From contig NZ_AUHY01000003.1 of the NCBI RefSeq assembly GCF_000423425.1, forward strand, positions 1-64,000: 64,000 nt of DNA. Direction: 5' to 3'. The notes under the pieces are model-generated. The model was not told where the DNA came from and did no database searches. It was given only the letters and a program-made list of their open reading frames with translations. The stretch comes from Meiothermus rufus DSM 22234 (GTDB lineage Bacteria; Deinococcota; Deinococci; Deinococcales; Thermaceae). This document shows, one piece after another, positions 38,858 through 47,707 of the stretch; within the stretch, counting starts at the first letter, position 1, and each line of letters begins with the position of its first letter. A program made the position numbers and the translations under genes.

Positions 38858-39826
38858 CTAAAGGGCCAACACCCGGGCCAGCTCGAGCTTCCTACGGTCG
38901 ATGTCCTTGCGTTTTTCGATGGCTTCCCTAAAGGGGGTAAGGCGAATCTCCCCGTTGACCTCGCCGATGGCTACCCCGCTGGCCCCGCTCAGCAGGGCCT
39001 CGACGCAGGCCGCCCCCAGTCGGCTGGCCAGCACGCGATCCTTGGCGGTGGGGCTGCCCCCCCGCTGAATGTGCCCCAGCACGGTCACCCGGCCCTCAAA
39101 GCCAGCGTAACTGCGCACATCCTTAGCGAGCTGCTCGGCCCCCCCCTCGTACCCTCCCTCGGCCACCACCACAATCGAGGAACGCTTACCTTTCTGGGCC
39201 GACTGGCTGATGATCTCGGCACAGGTCTTGGGGTCGGTGGGCTCCTCGGGCACCACGATCACCTCGGCCCCACCCGCAATGCCCACCTCCAAGGCAATAA
39301 AACCAGCATGCCGCCCCATCACCTCGATGAAGAAAACCCTGGAGTGGCTGGCGGCGGTATCGCGGATACGGTCAATGGCTTCCAGTGCGGTGTTGACCGC
39401 TGTATCGAAGCCAATGGTGTAATCGGTGCCGTACAAGTCGTTGTCGATGGTACCTGGAGCCCCCACTACCGGAATATGGTGTTCCGCGATGAGCTTGGTT
39501 GCCCCGGCATAGGTGCCATTCCCCCCGATGGCAATTACTCCATCCACCCCGGCCTTGCGCAGGTTTTCCGCGGCCTTGGCCCGCCCCTCGGGGGTCATGA
39601 ACTCCTGGCTGCGAGCGGTCAGCAGGATGGTTCCCCCCCGCTGCAGGGTATTGGCCACATCCCGTGGCCCTAGAGGTATGAAGTCACCCTCGATCATGCC
39701 CTGGTACCCGCTGCGAATACCGATGACCTCCAGGCCATGAGCCACAGCACTGCGCACCACCGCGCGAATGGCCGCGTTCATTCCAGGAGCATCGCCTCCG
39801 CTGGTAAAAACCGCGATTCTTTTCAT
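38858..39826 (-). CDS. pfkA: ATP-dependent 6-phosphofructokinase
   Basis: This glycolytic enzyme phosphorylates fructose 6-phosphate. The 322-residue protein has the ATP-binding FTSGGDAPGMNAAIR at the N-terminus, the catalytic segment GTIDNDLYGTDYTIGFDTA and VMGRHAGFIALE. The ATG at 39826 has GGAG eight bases upstream; a TTG four codons earlier was rejected. A perfect 8-bp inverted repeat lies about 15 bases upstream of the start. Confidence 0.95.
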   Translation of the reverse strand: MKRIAVFTSGGDAPGMNAAIRAVVRSAVAHGLEVIGIRSGYQGMIEGDFIPLGPRDVANTLQRGGTILLTARSQEFMTPEGRAKAAENLRKAGVDGVIAIGGNGTYAGATKLIAEHHIPVVGAPGTIDNDLYGTDYTIGFDTAVNTALEAIDRIRDTAASHSRVFFIEVMGRHAGFIALEVGIAGGAEVIVVPEEPTDPKTCAEIISQSAQKGKRSSIVVVAEGGYEGGAEQLAKDVRSYAGFEGRVTVLGHIQRGGSPTAKDRVLASRLGAACVEALLSGASGVAIGEVNGEIRLTPFREAIEKRKDIDRRKLELARVLAL

Positions 39827-39840
39827 GCCAGACTCCAAAC

Positions 39841-39861
39841 TTTTTGGCCAGAAGCCAAAAA
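39841..39861. promoter_or_regulatory. Inverted repeat in the pfkA leader
   Basis: TTTTTGGC-CAGAA-GCCAAAAA is a perfect 8-bp inverted repeat with a five-base loop, located in the pfkA / phosphoribosyltransferase intergenic region just upstream of the pfkA start. It could be an operator or an mRNA hairpin. Confidence 0.5.
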
Positions 39862-39963
39862 TCGCCTGTTAGTTTACTCGAGAAAGGCCCGCTTTGTGCC
39901 CTTGCGGTAATCGTCCGGTAATGCGGGTATCGTAACGTTCTAGAAACTAGACTAGGAGGCTAG

Positions 39964-40623
39964 ATGAAACGCTTCAAAGATCGCGCTCAGGCCGGAGAGC
40001 TTTTAGCCCAAAAATTGCTGGAGCTGGGCTACAGCCAAGAACCTCACCTCTGGGTCTTCGGCCTGCCCAGGGGCGGGGTGCCGGTGGCCTATGCGGTAGC
40101 CCAAAGGCTGAAAGCCCCCTTGGAGGTCTGGGTGGTGCGCAAGCTCGGCACCCCTGGTCATGAGGAGCTAGCTATGGGGGCCATCGCCTCGGGGGGTGGG
40201 CGGGTGCTTAATCAGGAAATCGTGGAGAGTTTAGGTCTTAATCCAAAGACCATCGCCGCTGTAGAACGCCAGGAACAGGCCGAGCTTCAGCAGCGGGAGC
40301 AGTTGTACCGCGGCCATAGGCCCTTCCCCAGCCTAAAGGGGCAGACGGTTTTGCTAATAGACGACGGCCTAGCCACCGGGGCCACCATGCAGGCTGCGCT
40401 CATGGCCGCCCGGAGCCATCAGCCCAAGCGGCTGGTGGTGGCGGTACCGGTAGCCCCACCGGATACCGTGGCCAAGCTGCGCGCCATAGCCGACGAGGTG
40501 GTGTGCCTAGAAACCCCGGCTTTCTTCCAGGCGGTGGGGCTGTGGTACGAACACTTCCCCCAGGTCTCGGACGCTGAGGTGCTCGAGCTGCTCTCAAAGG
40601 CCCAAAGTGGGCACAAGCCCTGA
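39964..40623 (+). CDS. Phosphoribosyltransferase-domain protein
   Basis: The 219-residue protein contains the PRTase PRPP-binding loop VLLIDDGLATGATMQAAL and an N-terminal LPRGGVPVAYAVA segment. It belongs to the group often found as stand-alone PRTase-like proteins or fused to dienelactone-hydrolase-like domains; its base substrate is unknown. AGGAGG precedes the ATG. It is divergent from pfkA. Confidence 0.82.
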   Translation: MKRFKDRAQAGELLAQKLLELGYSQEPHLWVFGLPRGGVPVAYAVAQRLKAPLEVWVVRKLGTPGHEELAMGAIASGGGRVLNQEIVESLGLNPKTIAAVERQEQAELQQREQLYRGHRPFPSLKGQTVLLIDDGLATGATMQAALMAARSHQPKRLVVAVPVAPPDTVAKLRAIADEVVCLETPAFFQAVGLWYEHFPQVSDAEVLELLSKAQSGHKP

Positions 40624-40631
40624 AAGCCCCT

Positions 40632-41501
40632 TCACCCCGCGTCGGGGGTGACCTGCTCGGGGTGGGGTCGGTCGCTTTGAAGCTGGCTGATGAGGGTAGC
40701 CAGCAGAATCAAGCCCGCCCCCACCAGCCCTTGCCCCCCTAGGCGCTCACCCAACAGCACGAAGGCGAAAGCCGCCGCATAAACCGGCTCGAGGGTGAAA
40801 ATAACCGCTGCCTGGGGAGCAGAAACCAGGCGCTGGCCCAAAGCCTGAAGCCAGACACACAAGGCCGAGGCCACCAAGCCCAAATAGAGCAAGGAAAGAT
40901 AGGGAAACTGGGCCAGATTCCACGCGGGCTTCTCCCCTAGCATCCAGAAAAACGAGCCCAGAGCCACTACCCACATCTGAACAGCGGTGAGGGACAAAGC
41001 GGGAAAACGCGGGGCCAGACGCTCCAGGCGCCAGATGTATAGGGCATAGGCCAGGGCAGTCCCCAGCGTCCACACATCCCCCTGGTTGGGGGGGGAGCCA
41101 TCGTAGGACAAAAGCCCCACCCCACCGATGGCCAGCCCTGCCGCCCACCAAACCGAGCGGCCCAGGCGGTGCCCCAGCAGGCCCAGCAGTACCGGGAGGA
41201 TCACCACGTAGAGGGTGGTGATAAAGGCGCTACGGCTGGCGGTGGTGTATTCCAGGCCAATGGTCTGGGTCAGGTAGGCCACAAACAGCAGCAACCCTAG
41301 CTCGAGGCCAGCCCGCCACAAGCGCCCTTCACCTCTAAGCAAGAAGGGGGCCAAAGCCAAACTGGCAATGGCAAAGCGCAAAAAGTTGACCTGGCCTGGC
41401 TCTAAGGTTTGCAGGCTATCCTTCACCAGTACGAAGGTGCTACCCCAGAACAAGGTGGCCAGGTTGAGATAGACAACACCCAACCACCGACCCTGCCACA
41501 C
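40632..41501 (-). CDS. EamA/DMT-family transporter
   Basis: The 289-residue protein has ten predicted membrane helices arranged as two EamA repeats. The first begins at LNLATLFWGSTFVLVKDSL and the second at GDVWTLGTALAYALYIW, with the typical LEPVYAAAFAFVLLGE near the end. It is probably a metabolite exporter of unknown substrate. It converges on the phosphoribosyltransferase gene. Confidence 0.88.
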   Translation of the reverse strand: MWQGRWLGVVYLNLATLFWGSTFVLVKDSLQTLEPGQVNFLRFAIASLALAPFLLRGEGRLWRAGLELGLLLFVAYLTQTIGLEYTTASRSAFITTLYVVILPVLLGLLGHRLGRSVWWAAGLAIGGVGLLSYDGSPPNQGDVWTLGTALAYALYIWRLERLAPRFPALSLTAVQMWVVALGSFFWMLGEKPAWNLAQFPYLSLLYLGLVASALCVWLQALGQRLVSAPQAAVIFTLEPVYAAAFAFVLLGERLGGQGLVGAGLILLATLISQLQSDRPHPEQVTPDAG

Positions 41502-41558
41502 AAAGGCCAGTCTACGGGCAAAACCAGGCCGGAGGCTACCCCGCCGGTTCTGTGGGCC

Positions 41559-41975
41559 TCAGATTTCGTGCCGCTCCATAAGGGACCAAAGCCTAGACCC
41601 TGCCGGCTTTCCAGCGGGCACCACCTGCACCGGCACCCCAGCCCCAGCCACTATGCTCTGCGCCACCTGTCCTAGCTTGGGCGCGCCTGGCCGGGGTCCA
41701 TCGCAGCGACCAACGACGATCAGGCCGGCCCGGATTTTCCGGATAGCGCCAGCTACAACCTCGCCCACACTCTGCTCTTGGGCCTCTACCAGCAGCACTA
41801 CCGGTTTAGGCCGAGCCTCTTGCAGCGCAAAAAATCTGGGCAACGGTGGCCTCGGTGTCCTCGAGCACATGCAGCAGGGTCACACTACACCCCAGCCAGC
41901 GGGACAGAAAGCATGCTGTACCGCCGCCAAACTGCCCTCGCCCAGCCCCATGAACACCAAGATGTGGCGAAACAT
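41559..41975 (-). pseudogene. Universal stress protein (UspA family), two frameshifts
   Basis: Three overlapping frames together make one UspA-like protein. MFRHILVFMGLGEGSLAAVQ starts at the ATG at 41975, FLSRWLGCSVTLLHVLEDTE follows in the second frame, and FALQEARPKPVVLLVEAQEQ, then SIVAGAGVPVQVVPAG, in the third. The first junction lacks one base (near 41910), and the second has one extra T in a T6 run (near 41830). GGAGG lies upstream of the ATG. The net phase is restored, so this is a decayed gene or carries two sequence errors. Confidence 0.7.
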
Positions 41976-42090
41976 GGACGCCTCCCACAACCCACCTCAG
42001 GGTGACGCAAGGACATTACCAGGGTGTTAGTGCCAGTTTCTACTTCCTTTGGCGGATGAAACGGTAATGGAGTTGTAACAGAATTAAGAC

Positions 42091-42935
42091 ATGAGCAGGT
42101 CGCTGCCCCGAGCGGAACAACCCCCACCTGAGCTGCGGATTCATACCTTGGGCCAGGTGGGGGTATGGGTAGGCGGCCAGCCCGCCAAATGGCACGCCCA
42201 CAGCGCGGTAGCTTTCTTCTTCTACCTGTTCTCCCATCCTAAGGGTCGCCGCAGAGAGGAAATCCTCGAGGCTTTGTGGGGTCTCGACCCTAGCCCCATG
42301 GCCAACAACCGCTTTCGCGTAACGGTGTTCCGCGTTCGAGCCGCCCTTTACCCTGGGGTCATCGTGGAGGAATACGGGCGCTACCGCCTGGCTGAGGCCG
42401 TACTACGCAGCAGTGACCTGTTTGCTTTTTATCAGGCCCTCCAGGAAGCACAGCAAGCCCCCTGTGCGACTCTGCGTTTGCAAGCCAAGCCTATCAAAAG
42501 GCTTTGGTGCTCTACCTGGGCGAGTATCTACCCGGTTTCAAAGACAACTGGGTCGCCCAGCCGCGAGAAGAACACAAAAACGCCTATATCCGAGCTTTGC
42601 TGGAGGTAGCCCTGATCCACCAAAAGCAGGCCGACTGGGCCGCGGCCAGCCGGTACTTCGAGCAGGCCCTACAAGCCGACCCTTATCTGGGCGAGAATTA
42701 CCACCAGCGCCTGATGTGGTGCCTGGCCGCCGCGGGCGAGCGTTACCGAGCCATCGAGCACTACCGCCGGTTGGCCCGCTTTCTGAAAGAGGAACTGGGC
42801 GACACCCCTATGCCCGAAACCCAGGAGCTAGCCGAACGCATCAAGCACAACCTGCCTCTCCCTCCTTGCTGGCAAGCCAGCCCATTGGCTTGCGAAAGCC
42901 CACCCCCTCGAGCGGCCCCTTCCCTACCCCACTGA
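42091..42935 (+). pseudogene. SARP/BTAD-type transcriptional regulator, one frameshift
   Basis: The first frame (42091-about 42480) encodes a winged-helix domain (RIHTLGQVGVWVGGQPAKWH and the ILEALWGLDPSPMANNRFRV segment). The second (about 42453-42935) encodes a bacterial transcriptional activator domain (QAYQKALVLYLGEYLPGF, FEQALQADPYLGENYHQRLM, IEHYRRLARFLKEELG). Adding one C in the CCCCC run near 42458-42462 joins them into about 280 residues. It is divergent from the uspA relic. Confidence 0.72.
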
Positions 42936-42943
42936 ACTAGGGC

Positions 42944-44626
42944 TTAGACAACCCGGTTTTTGCCCAAGCGCTTGGCCTGATAGAGGTTGCGATCGGCTTC
43001 GGCTAGCAGATGAGCCGGGCTCTCTAGGCTGAGGTCGCTGCTCAAACCTATGGAAAGGGTAACCCGCAAGCCCGGATGAAGGGTATGCCAAGGATATTCA
43101 GCCACAATCAAGCGTATCTTCTCGCAAACATTCCGAGCCTGCTCCTGACTTGCCTCGAGGAAGAGCAAAACAAACTCCTCTCCGCCATAGCGGGCTACTA
43201 GGTCGGTCTCACGACAGGCCTGCCGCAGCAACCGGGCCACGGTGCGCAAAACCACATCGCCCACCGCGTGCGAGAACCGGTCGTTGATCTGTTTGAAGTC
43301 GTCGACATCGGCAATGGCTAGGGAAAGGGGGTGCTGGTAGCGGCGAGCCCGGTGGAATTCCTCTGCCAGGCGGCCATCTAGGTAGCGACGGTTGTAAAGC
43401 CCGGTCAGGGCATCCTCCAAGGAGAGCCGCTCGAGCTCTTGTAGCAAAAGGGTTTTCTGCCGGTCGGCCTCCCGCAGGGCTTCATGCAGCTCCTTCAGCT
43501 CGGCATAGGCCTGGGCCAGCTCCGCATTCTTGCGGCGCTCGAGTTCAGCCTCGCGACGCACCTGCTCTACCTGGAAGCTAATCTGCAAGTTCTTCAGCCG
43601 ACGATCGGTGTTCTCGTTGAATACCTGCCGTTCCAGCCGTTGGGCAGCCTCCAGGTGCTCGAGGGCTTGGGCCAGGCTTCCCCGCTGCTTATATACCTCG
43701 GCTAAGGCCTGTTGGGCTTCAGACTGCTTGGGCTTTTGTGCCGTGTGCTGGGCTAGAGCCAGGGCTTCTTGCAGGAGAATAAGGGCCTCTTCCAGCCGTC
43801 CCAGTCGCAGGTATAGCCGCCCCAAGCACAACCGCGCCTCCACCTCTCCTGTTGCCTGCTTGCCTAGACGGAAATGCTCGAGGCTTTGCCAATGCAATCG
43901 CTCGGCCTCCTCGGCGCGCCCCTGGTGCTCGTAAACCAAGGCCAGGTTGTTTAACACACTTCCCCTGGATAGGTGTTCCAAGGCCCCGATCTGCTCGAGA
44001 GCCTCCCTCAGCACTGCCTCAGCTTCATCGAAGCGCCCCAGGTTCTTCAGCGCAATTCCCATATTGCTGAGGGTCATGTAGATGAGCCGCCGTTCTCCCA
44101 ATTGCCGTGCCAGGGCGCAACTTTGCCGATAATAGGCCAGCCCCTCCTCCAGCTGCCCATTCTTCGAACATATAATCCCTATGCTGTTGAGTGTACTGGC
44201 CTGCCCACTCAAATCCCCTTGGCTTTGGTGAAGCCGATAATTCTCCACGAAATATTCCATGGCCTTCTCATAGTTGCCCAGCGAGTCGTGTACGATCCCC
44301 AAGCCGCGCAAGCTGTCTGCTGTACCCTTGGGGTCACGCAACTCCTGGTAAAGCAACAGTGCCTTCTGAAAGTTGTCCAAGGCCTGAGCCTGGTTCCCCA
44401 GGTTGTGGTGGGCCCACGCCAGCTCAAAATAGGCACTGGCCTCGCCGGAGGTATACCCGGCTGCCCTGGCTTCTGCAATGGCCTGCTGGGCCAGTTCAAG
44501 GGCCCGCGGCACATCCCTGGCCGACCATGCCGAGGCTAGGCGAATGAGCAACTCGGTGCGGACTACGGGGTCGGTGGCCACCTCGAGCTGGGCCTCGAGC
44601 CCAAACAGATCGGAATCCTCTCCCAT
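42944..44626 (-). CDS. TPR-GGDEF diguanylate cyclase
   Basis: This 560-residue cytoplasmic protein has about seven TPR units (about 15-330; LGNQAQALDNFQKALLLYQE, ALKNLGRFDEAEAVLREALE), a coiled coil (about 340-400) and a GGDEF domain with active motif RYGGEEF at about 481 and I-site RETD five residues before it. It should synthesise cyclic di-GMP under control of protein interactions through the TPRs. The gene looks intact. Confidence 0.9.
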   Translation of the reverse strand: MGEDSDLFGLEAQLEVATDPVVRTELLIRLASAWSARDVPRALELAQQAIAEARAAGYTSGEASAYFELAWAHHNLGNQAQALDNFQKALLLYQELRDPKGTADSLRGLGIVHDSLGNYEKAMEYFVENYRLHQSQGDLSGQASTLNSIGIICSKNGQLEEGLAYYRQSCALARQLGERRLIYMTLSNMGIALKNLGRFDEAEAVLREALEQIGALEHLSRGSVLNNLALVYEHQGRAEEAERLHWQSLEHFRLGKQATGEVEARLCLGRLYLRLGRLEEALILLQEALALAQHTAQKPKQSEAQQALAEVYKQRGSLAQALEHLEAAQRLERQVFNENTDRRLKNLQISFQVEQVRREAELERRKNAELAQAYAELKELHEALREADRQKTLLLQELERLSLEDALTGLYNRRYLDGRLAEEFHRARRYQHPLSLAIADVDDFKQINDRFSHAVGDVVLRTVARLLRQACRETDLVARYGGEEFVLLFLEASQEQARNVCEKIRLIVAEYPWHTLHPGLRVTLSIGLSSDLSLESPAHLLAEADRNLYQAKRLGKNRVV

Positions 44627-44951
44627 CCCAACGCCCTCTAGAAGGCAGATTCTTCAACGATGACACCTCGCTGCAACAAACACACAATACCACCCTGGCC
44701 ACCCATTCGGCGGCCATATGCCCCCAGTCCAGCCTTATTCCCGGGCACACCCCGCCCTTGACAAAACCCCCACTCTCCTCCACACTGCTAGGGTTGCGCC
44801 TACTCAAAGCCACGGGTGCGGCCAGGCGCATGGTTCAGTGAAGCCGTACATCCTTACCCCACTGGTATAGTCTCAACATTCGGTTCTTTCTGGGATGAGC
44901 GGCTCGAACCCATAGGGTTTCTTCCAAAGCCCACACCCAAAAAGGACATGT
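44627..44951. other. Intergenic region with a helicase promoter
   Basis: About 325 bases between divergent GGDEF and helicase genes hold no convincing gene. An extended -10 (TGGTATAGT, TATAGT at 44866-44871) on the plus strand should drive the helicase with a 5' untranslated region of about 75 bases. A TTGACA at about 44758 has no matching -10. The long leader fits cold-shock-type control of RNA helicases but shows no recognised motif. Confidence 0.55.
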
Positions 44952-46550
44952 ATGGAATTTTCTGCTTTCACCCTCCGCCCCGAAGTCGCCCAGGCCATCC
45001 AGGCCAAAGGGTTCACCACCCCCACCCCCATTCAGGCTGCGGCCATTCCCCTGGCCTTGGAAGGCAAGGACGTGTTGGGTCAAGCCCGCACCGGCACCGG
45101 TAAGACCCTGGCCTTTGGCATCCCCATCGCCCACCGCCTGGACGCCGCCCGCGAGCGCGGACGGGCACCCAGGGCCTTGGTGCTCACCCCTACCCGCGAG
45201 CTGGCCTTGCAGGTAGCCAAGGAGCTGGAATGGCTGGCCCCCCACCTAAGCATCACGCCCATCTACGGTGGCACCGGCTATGGCAAGCAGGCCGAGGCCT
45301 TGCGCCGGGGTACCGATGTGGTGGTGGCCACCCCAGGCCGGGCCCTCGACTACCTCGAGCAGGGCGTTCTCCAGCTTTCCAAAGTCGAAATCGCGGTGCT
45401 GGATGAGGCCGACGAAATGCTTTCCATGGGCTTTGAAGAAGCGGTGGAACGGCTGCTTGAGGCTACCCCATCCACCCGCCAGACCCTTTTGTTCTCAGCG
45501 ACCCTACCCACCTGGGCCCGCCGTCTTTCTGAGCGCTTCCAGCGGGGGGCCATCCTGATCAATGTGATCAAAGACGAGGCCGTCTCCTACCAGGAGCTGG
45601 CCATCCAGGCCCCCCTTCACAACCGGCTTGCTTTGCTCTCGGACCTGCTCTTCGCCTATGCCCCTGAGCGTAGCATCGTTTTCACCAGCACTAAGGCCGA
45701 GTGCAACGACCTGGCGGTGGGCCTGGAGAACCGGAGCCACAGCGCTGCCCCCATCCACGGGGACATGGGCCAGATCGACCGCGAGCGGGTGATGGAGCGC
45801 TTCCGCAGCGGGGCCGTGAGCGTGTTGGTGGCCACCGACGTAGCTGCTCGGGGCCTAGACATCCCTGAGGTAGACCTGGTGGTGCACTACCGTCTGCCCG
45901 ATCAAAGCGAGTCGTACCTGCACCGCTCAGGCCGTACCGGGCGGGCTGGGCGCTCGGGCAAGGTGGTCATACTCTACGGCCCACGGGAAAAGCGTGAGCT
46001 CGAGGCCCTCGAGCGCGAGGTCAAGCGTAGCTTCAAACGGGTCAACCCTCCTACCCCCGAGGAGGTGATGGAGGCCCAATGGGCGGTACTAGCTCGGCGC
46101 ATTGCCCAGCAATCCGCTGCCGATAAAAAACTCTGGCGCGACCAGGCCGAGCGCCTCATCGCCGAAGGAGGCATCGAGGCCGTTGCGGGCCTGCTGGCCT
46201 TGCTGCTTGGGGGCGCCCCTACCCCTAAGAGCCTGCTTACCGGCGAGGAGAACTGGGTCACCTACAAGCTCTGGGGCTCGCGCTTGAGCGTCAACCGAGC
46301 GGTGGCCGTCTTGAAGGCCGCTGGGGCAAGGGAGGTGGGCCGGATTCGCCTCGAGGGCGAGACCGCGGCCTACGTAGACATCCGTCCGGAAGAGGCCGGC
46401 CAGCTCGACCCCTCGGCCTTGCGCGACCTGCACCTGATGCGGGCCACTGAGGTTCCCCCCGAAGAGCGGCAAGAGCGCCCCTCGCGCCTAGGCCGCAAAG
46501 AACGACGCCCAGAAGGCCCCGGTGAGCGCCGCCGCGTGGTATACCGCTAG
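44952..46550 (+). CDS. Hera-like DEAD-box RNA helicase
   Basis: The 532-residue helicase has a Q-motif (FTTPTPIQ), Walker A ARTGTGKT (45-52), DEAD box LDEADEM, SAT (FSATLP), and motif VI HRSGRTGRAGR. After the helicase core comes the Thermus Hera-type extension: a dimerisation domain (about 370-430), an RNA-binding domain (NWVTYKLWGSRLSVN) and a basic tail. Hera remodels structured RNA such as 23S rRNA and RNase P RNA. Size is slightly above the 510 residues of the Thermus protein. Confidence 0.93.
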   Translation: MEFSAFTLRPEVAQAIQAKGFTTPTPIQAAAIPLALEGKDVLGQARTGTGKTLAFGIPIAHRLDAARERGRAPRALVLTPTRELALQVAKELEWLAPHLSITPIYGGTGYGKQAEALRRGTDVVVATPGRALDYLEQGVLQLSKVEIAVLDEADEMLSMGFEEAVERLLEATPSTRQTLLFSATLPTWARRLSERFQRGAILINVIKDEAVSYQELAIQAPLHNRLALLSDLLFAYAPERSIVFTSTKAECNDLAVGLENRSHSAAPIHGDMGQIDRERVMERFRSGAVSVLVATDVAARGLDIPEVDLVVHYRLPDQSESYLHRSGRTGRAGRSGKVVILYGPREKRELEALEREVKRSFKRVNPPTPEEVMEAQWAVLARRIAQQSAADKKLWRDQAERLIAEGGIEAVAGLLALLLGGAPTPKSLLTGEENWVTYKLWGSRLSVNRAVAVLKAAGAREVGRIRLEGETAAYVDIRPEEAGQLDPSALRDLHLMRATEVPPEERQERPSRLGRKERRPEGPGERRRVVYR

Positions 46551-46597
46551 GCCTCCCAAACGCTGAAACGGCTAGACCTCAGCCCACCGCCTTTGCC

Positions 46598-47533
46598 TCA
46601 CTCGCCCACCGCTAGGGCCTGGCTGGCCCCTGTGGGTGTGCTAAGGGCACGCCACAACGAGCCCAATAGCTCACGGGTGGCCAGGTTGAGCGAGCCTTCC
46701 GGATGGGTCACCCAGTGCACCCCCAGGGTGAAGCCGGGGTCTTCAATCCAAAGCACCCGCAGGGTTCCCGACTCTATTTCCGGCTGGACGAAGGAACGGG
46801 CCGATATGCCCACCCCCAGTCCGGCTGCCGCTGCAACCTTGACCCCAAACAGGCTACCGCACTCCACCCAGCGCCGGGGCACAATGCCGTAGCGCTCGAG
46901 GAACTCTTCTAGCCGCAGGCGCAGGCGCGAATTGCGCTGGGGCACTAAAACCGTCATGTTCTCGAGCTGGCCCAAGGCCACCCCCCCCAGGCTGGCCCAG
47001 GGGTGGGACGGTGCCACCACCAACACGGCCTCATCGGTGGTCAGGCGGCGGGCCTGCAACGGCTCGGGCAAAGCCTCGCTTCCCCCCAGAACCAAAGCCC
47101 CATCCAGGTCGCGTTGGTAAACCTGGGCGATGAGCTCCAAGGTGGTACCGTGGGTCAGCTGAAAGGCGCAGTGGCTCTGCTGGGCCTCGGCCCAGTGCAA
47201 AAGCGCCACCTGGTAACGGGGTATCAGGCTCCAGGCCAGGCCCACCTCGAGGCTAGGAACCCGCTGATGCCGCTTCTCTTCAATAAAGCGGGTGGCCTGG
47301 GCTAGGCTGCGGTTCACTGCACAGGCATAGGGCAGCAAGGCCTTACCCGCCTCAGTCAGGGCAATCCCTTGCGGGGTACGCTTGTACAGGGGCTGGCGCA
47401 CGGCATCCTCGAGGGCCTTCAGGGTTTTGCTAACGGCGGGCTGGCTCAAATGCAGCACCTCGGCGGCACGGCTCAGGCTGCGCAGCTCAGCCACCACGCA
47501 AAAGACCACCAAATATCGCGGATTGAGCCGCAT
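46598..47533 (-). CDS. LysR-family transcriptional regulator
   Basis: The 311-residue regulator has an N-terminal winged HTH (SLSRAAEVLHLSQPAVSKTL, about 18-37) and a LysR substrate-binding domain. It is divergent from the sulfur operon (175 bases apart), the usual arrangement for a LysR regulator and its target, but the direct evidence for sulfur control is only position. Its own promoter (TATAAT at 47549-47554, minus strand) ends close to the start codon. Confidence 0.9.
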   Translation of the reverse strand: MRLNPRYLVVFCVVAELRSLSRAAEVLHLSQPAVSKTLKALEDAVRQPLYKRTPQGIALTEAGKALLPYACAVNRSLAQATRFIEEKRHQRVPSLEVGLAWSLIPRYQVALLHWAEAQQSHCAFQLTHGTTLELIAQVYQRDLDGALVLGGSEALPEPLQARRLTTDEAVLVVAPSHPWASLGGVALGQLENMTVLVPQRNSRLRLRLEEFLERYGIVPRRWVECGSLFGVKVAAAAGLGVGISARSFVQPEIESGTLRVLWIEDPGFTLGVHWVTHPEGSLNLATRELLGSLWRALSTPTGASQALAVGE

Positions 47534-47548
47534 ATACGCTCGTTTCGG

Positions 47549-47577
47549 ATTATACCCTCACCCTCATACCGCACATA
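47549..47577 (-). promoter_or_regulatory. LysR gene promoter
   Basis: Minus-strand TATAAT (47549-47554) is a perfect -10 with a weak TTATGT about 18 bases upstream; transcription would start only some 10 bases before the start codon. Confidence 0.55.
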
Positions 47578-47640
47578 ACCAAGGGCTACTTGCACAAGCG
47601 CTGGCCTTGGTCAATCCTGAGAAGGAGTGCGGGCAGCTTC

Positions 47641-47657
47641 ATATCCCCCCCGGGTAT
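47641..47657. promoter_or_regulatory. CstR-like operator 1 (upstream of cstB)
   Basis: ATATCCCCCCCGGGTAT abuts the -35 box (47658). It resembles the ATACCCC...GGGTAT operators of CsoR-family persulfide sensors (CstR). Confidence 0.55.
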
Positions 47658-47685
47658 TTGACAAAATACCCCCCAGGGATATATC
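47658..47685 (+). promoter_or_regulatory. cst-like operon promoter
   Basis: TTGACA (47658-47663) and TATATC (47680-47685) with 16 bases between. It lies between and across two operator-like repeats and ends 22 bases before the cstB start. Confidence 0.7.
47666..47682. promoter_or_regulatory. CstR-like operator 2 (between -35 and -10)
   Basis: ATACCCCCCAGGGATAT fills the spacer of the promoter, a position where a bound repressor would exclude RNA polymerase. Confidence 0.6.
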
Positions 47686-47707
47686 CTCAAGGCCAGGAGG
47701 TCTGCGA

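Noticed and set aside
44758-44790. TTGACA as a second helicase promoter
   Set aside because: No -10-like hexamer occurs 16-18 bases downstream; the extended -10 at 44866 is more convincing.
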